NCBI GenBank assembly: GCA_019163335.1
Contig: JAFLKM010000008.1
Coordinates: 22,292 to 86,291 of the forward strand
Reading direction: 5' to 3'
Source: Desulfobulbaceae bacterium
GTDB lineage: Bacteria > Desulfobacterota > Desulfobulbia > Desulfobulbales > Desulfocapsaceae
DNA length: 64,000 bases
The notes under the pieces were generated by a model. It worked only from the letters and a program-made list of their open reading frames with translations, did not search any database and had not been told where the DNA came from. Both the position numbers and the translations under genes were made by a program. Position 1 is the first letter of the stretch, and each line of letters starts with the position of its first letter. Below, one piece after another: positions 60,732-64,000 of this stretch.

Positions 60732-62087
60732 ATGTCTAAGAAAGCACCGAATTATATCTCCACCACCAACGCCTGCAAGCTGTGCACACCGCTTGGGGCC
60801 TGTCTGGCCTTCAAGGGGATCGAGGGCGCTGTTCCCTATCTGCATGGATCCCAGGGCTGTGCTACCTATATGCGGCGTTATATAATCAGCCATTATAACG
60901 AACCCATTGACATCGCATCCTCTTCGCTTTCGGAGAAAAACGCCGTCTATGGGGGCGGCCCTAATCTCAAATTGGGGCTGGTGAATGTAACCCAGAAGTA
61001 TCAGCCGAAACTGATCGGGATCGCCACTACCTGTCTGACCGAGACCATCGGCGACGATGTGGCCCGCTATCTCAATGAGTTTATGCGAGAGACCGAAGGG
61101 ACCATGCCGATCATGGTGCGGGTGTCCACACCCAGCTACAACGGCACCCATATGGAGGGATTCCATGCCGCCATCACCTCGGTGGTGGATCAGTTGGCAG
61201 AAGGCGGGGAGGCAGTGGCAGGCAATATCAATCTGCTGCCAGGCTTTATCTCGCCTGCCGATAAACGCTACCTTTCTGAAATTCTCGATGATTTTGGTCT
61301 GGAGTCAACGATCCTGCCCGATCTTTCCGATACCATGGATGGCCCGGCCGGTACGAGTTACCAGGAAATCCAGCCCGGCGGCACTCCCATCGCCTCCATT
61401 ACCACCATGGGTCGAGCCTCTGCCACCATTGAATTCGGGCGCACCATTGGTGAGAAGAGCGGCGGGGCGGTTCTTGCGAACAAGCACGGGGTAAAACGGA
61501 TTGTCCTCGGCACCCCCATCGGGATTGCAGAAACGGATGCCTTGTTTGATACCCTGAGCAGTGTCAGCGGCAATCCTGTGCCTCTGAAGCATACCATGGA
61601 GCGGGGCCGGCTTTTGGACAGTTATATCGATTGTCATAAGTATATTTTTGGCAAAAAGGCCATTATTTATGGGGAAGAGGATCTGGTGGTGGGGCTTGCC
61701 GCCTTCCTCGCCGAGATTGGGATTGTGCCTGTGTTGTGTGCCTCCGGTGGTAAGAGCGGCAAGCTTGCAGCAGCGATTCGTGACGTGACCGGCGAGATCC
61801 TGGCCGAGCAGCCGCAGGTTTTTGAGGGCATGGACTTCTTTGATATCAGCGAGATGGCGGAAGGACTGGCCCCGGATCTGCTGGTTGGGCACTCCAAGGG
61901 ATACCCCCTGGCCCGCAAGATGACCATCCCCCTGATCCGGGTCGGGTTTCCCATCCATGACCGGATGGGTGGTCAGCGGATTCTCCACCTTGGCTATCGT
62001 GGTACCCAGGCACTTTTTGATCAGGTGGTCAATGCGGTTCTCGCCAAGAAACAGGATGATTCCTCGGTGGGTTACAGCTATATGTAG
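60732..62087 (+). CDS. nifN: FeMo-cofactor scaffold protein NifN
   Basis: A 451-residue NifK homologue. It has the NifN/NifK core ACKLCTPLGACLAFKGIEG (about 14-32), YLHGSQGCATYMRRY (about 40) and IATTCLTETIGDD (about 100), and the late motif LIRVGFPIHDRMGGQRI. With NifE it forms an alpha2-beta2 scaffold. The start at 60732 follows TGGAGA. It lies 124 bp after nifE and 81 bp before nifB, all in one direction, so a single transcript from the sigma-54 promoter is expected. Confidence 0.96.
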   Translation: MSKKAPNYISTTNACKLCTPLGACLAFKGIEGAVPYLHGSQGCATYMRRYIISHYNEPIDIASSSLSEKNAVYGGGPNLKLGLVNVTQKYQPKLIGIATTCLTETIGDDVARYLNEFMRETEGTMPIMVRVSTPSYNGTHMEGFHAAITSVVDQLAEGGEAVAGNINLLPGFISPADKRYLSEILDDFGLESTILPDLSDTMDGPAGTSYQEIQPGGTPIASITTMGRASATIEFGRTIGEKSGGAVLANKHGVKRIVLGTPIGIAETDALFDTLSSVSGNPVPLKHTMERGRLLDSYIDCHKYIFGKKAIIYGEEDLVVGLAAFLAEIGIVPVLCASGGKSGKLAAAIRDVTGEILAEQPQVFEGMDFFDISEMAEGLAPDLLVGHSKGYPLARKMTIPLIRVGFPIHDRMGGQRILHLGYRGTQALFDQVVNAVLAKKQDDSSVGYSYM

Positions 62088-62168
62088 TTTTTTCAGGTGG
62101 AACGTATTCAGGCTTTCAGCCTGTCGATTTGTACAGATATTATTTTAACAAGCGACAAGGAGCATATC

Positions 62169-63434
62169 ATGGCTATAGATTATAATCGGCATCCCTGTTT
62201 CAATCCCAAAGTGCAGGGCCAGTTTGGCAGAGTCCATCTGCCTGTGGCCCCAAAATGCAACATCAAGTGCAACTATTGCAACCGGAAGTATGACTGCGTC
62301 AATGAGTCCCGGCCGGGGGTCACCTCCACCATTCTTTCGCCGGAGCAGGCGCTTGTCTATATGGAAAAGGTGCTGATTGCCGAGCCGCGCATCAGTGTGG
62401 CAGGCATTGCCGGCCCCGGCGATCCTTTTGCCAACCCCGATGAAACCCTGGGAACCATGCAGCTGCTGCGCAAAAACTATCCGGATCTGATCCTCTGTCT
62501 GTCCACCAATGGCATGGGCTTGTATCCATATATCGATGAGGTGGCTGATATAGGGGTCTCCCATGTGACCGTGACCGTAAACGGCATTGACCCTCAGATT
62601 ACCAAAAATATTTACAGCTGGGTATCGGACGGAAAAATCGTCTATCAAGGGGTACAGGCGGCAGAGCTGTTGCTTGCCCGGCAGCTGAGGGCCATTGAAA
62701 AGCTTAAGAAATGCGGAGTGACGGTTAAGGTGAATTTTATCGTGGTGTCTGGAGTGAACGATCACCATGTGGAAGAGACGGCCAAATTCATGGCCGGAAT
62801 GGGAGTGGATCTCTTCAATTGCATGGCGCTGCTGCCAACGGAAGACACCCTGTTTGCAAATGTCGTTGAGCCTGACAAGGAAACCATGGCCCGTCTGCGG
62901 GGGGCAGGGGAAAAGTATCTGCCGCAGATGCGTCACTGTAAGCGTTGCCGTGCCGATGCGGTGGGGCTGCTTGGAGCTGATCGCTCCGGTGAGATGGCCG
63001 GCTGTCTGAACGCCTGCGCTTCATTGCCGGTGCGTCCGGCCAGCGAGCGGCCCTATGTGGCGGTGGCTAGTATGGAAGGGATGCTGGTCAACCAGCATCT
63101 GGGCGAGACCACCCGTTTTATGATCTGGGAAAAGGTCGACGACACCTTCCGGATGGTTGAAGAGCGGCCTGCGCCCATGCCTGGCAGCGGTATTGGCCGG
63201 TGGCAGGCCCTGACCCGGGTACTCTCTGACTGCCGGGCCGTCCTGGCCAGCGATATGGGCGACACCCCCCGGGAGATTCTGCAGAAACAGGGGATAGAGC
63301 CAGTCTGCATGTCAGGTCTTATTGAAATGGGACTCAAGGCGATTTACAGCGGCGAAGGTCTTTCCAAGCTGAAACGACGGGAAAAAAAGGCCTGTGGTAC
63401 ACATTGTCAGGGAACCGGGACCGGATGTGGTTGA
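62169..63434 (+). CDS. nifB: FeMo-cofactor biosynthesis radical-SAM enzyme NifB with NifX domain
   Basis: A 421-residue enzyme that makes NifB-co, the [8Fe-9S-C] precursor. The radical-SAM motif is PKCNIKCNYCNRKYDC (Cys30, 34, 37, plus Cys43); HPCFNPK (Cys10) and RHCKRCRAD supply accessory-cluster ligands. AGIAGPGDPFAN is the SAM-binding region. From about residue 300 a NifX/NafY-like cofactor-binding domain follows (RPYVAVASMEGMLVNQHLG). The end is Cys/Gly-rich (ACGTHCQGTGTGCG). AAGGAG precedes the ATG at 62169; the extended upstream frame is not supported. It is intact, unlike the paralogue at 36981. Confidence 0.97.
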   Translation: MAIDYNRHPCFNPKVQGQFGRVHLPVAPKCNIKCNYCNRKYDCVNESRPGVTSTILSPEQALVYMEKVLIAEPRISVAGIAGPGDPFANPDETLGTMQLLRKNYPDLILCLSTNGMGLYPYIDEVADIGVSHVTVTVNGIDPQITKNIYSWVSDGKIVYQGVQAAELLLARQLRAIEKLKKCGVTVKVNFIVVSGVNDHHVEETAKFMAGMGVDLFNCMALLPTEDTLFANVVEPDKETMARLRGAGEKYLPQMRHCKRCRADAVGLLGADRSGEMAGCLNACASLPVRPASERPYVAVASMEGMLVNQHLGETTRFMIWEKVDDTFRMVEERPAPMPGSGIGRWQALTRVLSDCRAVLASDMGDTPREILQKQGIEPVCMSGLIEMGLKAIYSGEGLSKLKRREKKACGTHCQGTGTGCG

Positions 63435-64000
63435 GATTTGGCCCTTTGTGATGGTTGATGTTGGTGGTTGTCTGATCTGAAAAGGAGTTGTGTGGCTGCG
63501 ATTTTATGGCTATCGCGGCTGTTTTTTAAAAAAAATAAGAGGGTACCGCCTCGGCTGTCTTTGCCTTCTCCCAAGTCCGGCAAGGGCAGCCGTTTTTTTG
63601 TTTCTTCCATAGCCTGCATTTTCGGTTACTCCATTCCTCTACTGCATGACAGTGATTGATTATCGGCAGGCCCTCTCGAAGGGCCCGACATAATATCAAG
63701 ACTATGAGAAAAAAGCCTATGGCTCCAGAGATCTGGAATTTTTCAATGAAAAGAATGGCCCTTCATAAATCGAAGTACGCTTTAGTTGGATGAACTTGAA
63801 AATCTAATAATGAGACTTTCAGTTGAATGAATGTGTGGTCGGTTTGAGGTGGAATCATGGGTGATGGGAGTCTGCTCTTTGCAAGTCTCCACTAATATTT
63901 GCCAATGGCAAAAATAAACTTAGGTAGACCATTTTTTATGTGATAGCCTAGGAGTCTGTCGGAACGAGAGTTTGCAACATCGTTGAGTTTTTGGCTGGTC
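63435..64000. other. Downstream region of nifENB without a gene
   Basis: Apart from the terminator at 63552 and a small GGCCCT / AGGGCC hairpin near 63669-63686, nothing recognisable is present to the window edge. Short open frames here lack ribosome-binding sites and family similarity. Confidence 0.5.
63552..63599 (+). terminator. Intrinsic terminator of nifENB
   Basis: CGGCTGTCTTTGCC pairs with GGCAAGGGCAGCCG (two G-U type pairs) and is followed directly by seven T. It lies 118 bp after the nifB stop codon. Confidence 0.85.

Overview
The window looks like a chromosomal segment of a diazotrophic, probably sulfate-reducing or related deltaproteobacterium (Desulfobacterota, Desulfobulbales-like). 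This rests on gene content: a nifH-nifI1-nifI2-nifD-nifK cluster of the anaerobe type, the PEP-CTERM/exosortase exopolysaccharide genes, DUF4388 and roadblock signalling proteins, a DUF1566 protein and many large PAS/GAF histidine kinases. Genus cannot be fixed from the sequence alone. No rRNA, tRNA or CRISPR array was recognised.

Layout. 1-3.2 kb: the end of a PEP-CTERM-type exopolysaccharide locus (chain-length determinant cut by the window edge, tyrosine autokinase, ExeA-like ATPase). 3.2-3.8 kb: intergenic repeats, including a 138-bp tandem duplication. 3.8-9.4 kb, minus strand: HAD phosphatase, PanE-like reductase, OB-fold lipoprotein, SGNH hydrolase and glycogen debranching enzyme. 9.4-15.5 kb: an accessory, AT-richer zone with a DUF1566 protein, a hisF fragment, a CPBP protease beside a PEP-CTERM protein with a sigma-54 promoter, an outer-membrane barrel protein and a four-copy terminator-like repeat. 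15.6-24 kb, minus strand: a cysteine synthase/cysteinyl-tRNA-synthetase-like fusion, DciA-like protein, AmiC-type amidase, MutS and a YfcE-type phosphoesterase. 24.4-31.2 kb: ferredoxin-nitroreductase, small cytochrome c, alpha/beta hydrolase, HDOD-GAF regulator, a PEP-CTERM remnant, a small acidic protein and a cyclic-nucleotide-binding/DUF4388 protein.

31.4-40 kb is the first nitrogen-fixation block: NifA-type enhancer and sigma-54 promoter, nifH, nifI1, nifI2, nifD, nifK, then a NifB paralogue that has lost all three radical-SAM cysteines, a thioredoxin-like [2Fe-2S] ferredoxin, a GNAT enzyme, a small unknown protein and a HEPN protein. 40-58.7 kb is mostly signalling and membrane genes on the minus strand (roadblock and REC-DUF4388-roadblock proteins, three histidine kinases, a response regulator, a Cache-HAMP protein, a DUF364 protein, metallophosphoesterases, PsiE-like protein and a Tat phosphoesterase followed by a PEP-CTERM protein), broken by remnants of a group II intron and of duplicated genes. 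59.1-63.6 kb is the second nif block: sigma-54 promoter, nifE, nifN, nifB, terminator.

Together the two nif blocks encode the nitrogenase structural proteins, the NifI switch-off regulators, a likely electron or cluster-transfer ferredoxin and the core FeMo-cofactor assembly set; nifA, nifU, nifS and nifV are not present here. The most unusual genes are the cysteine-less NifB paralogue and the fusion protein whose aminoacyl-tRNA-synthetase half has lost its HIGH and KMSKS signatures. At least three dispersed intergenic repeat families occur; one shows compensatory base changes in its hairpin, so its structure is under selection or copied as a structure.
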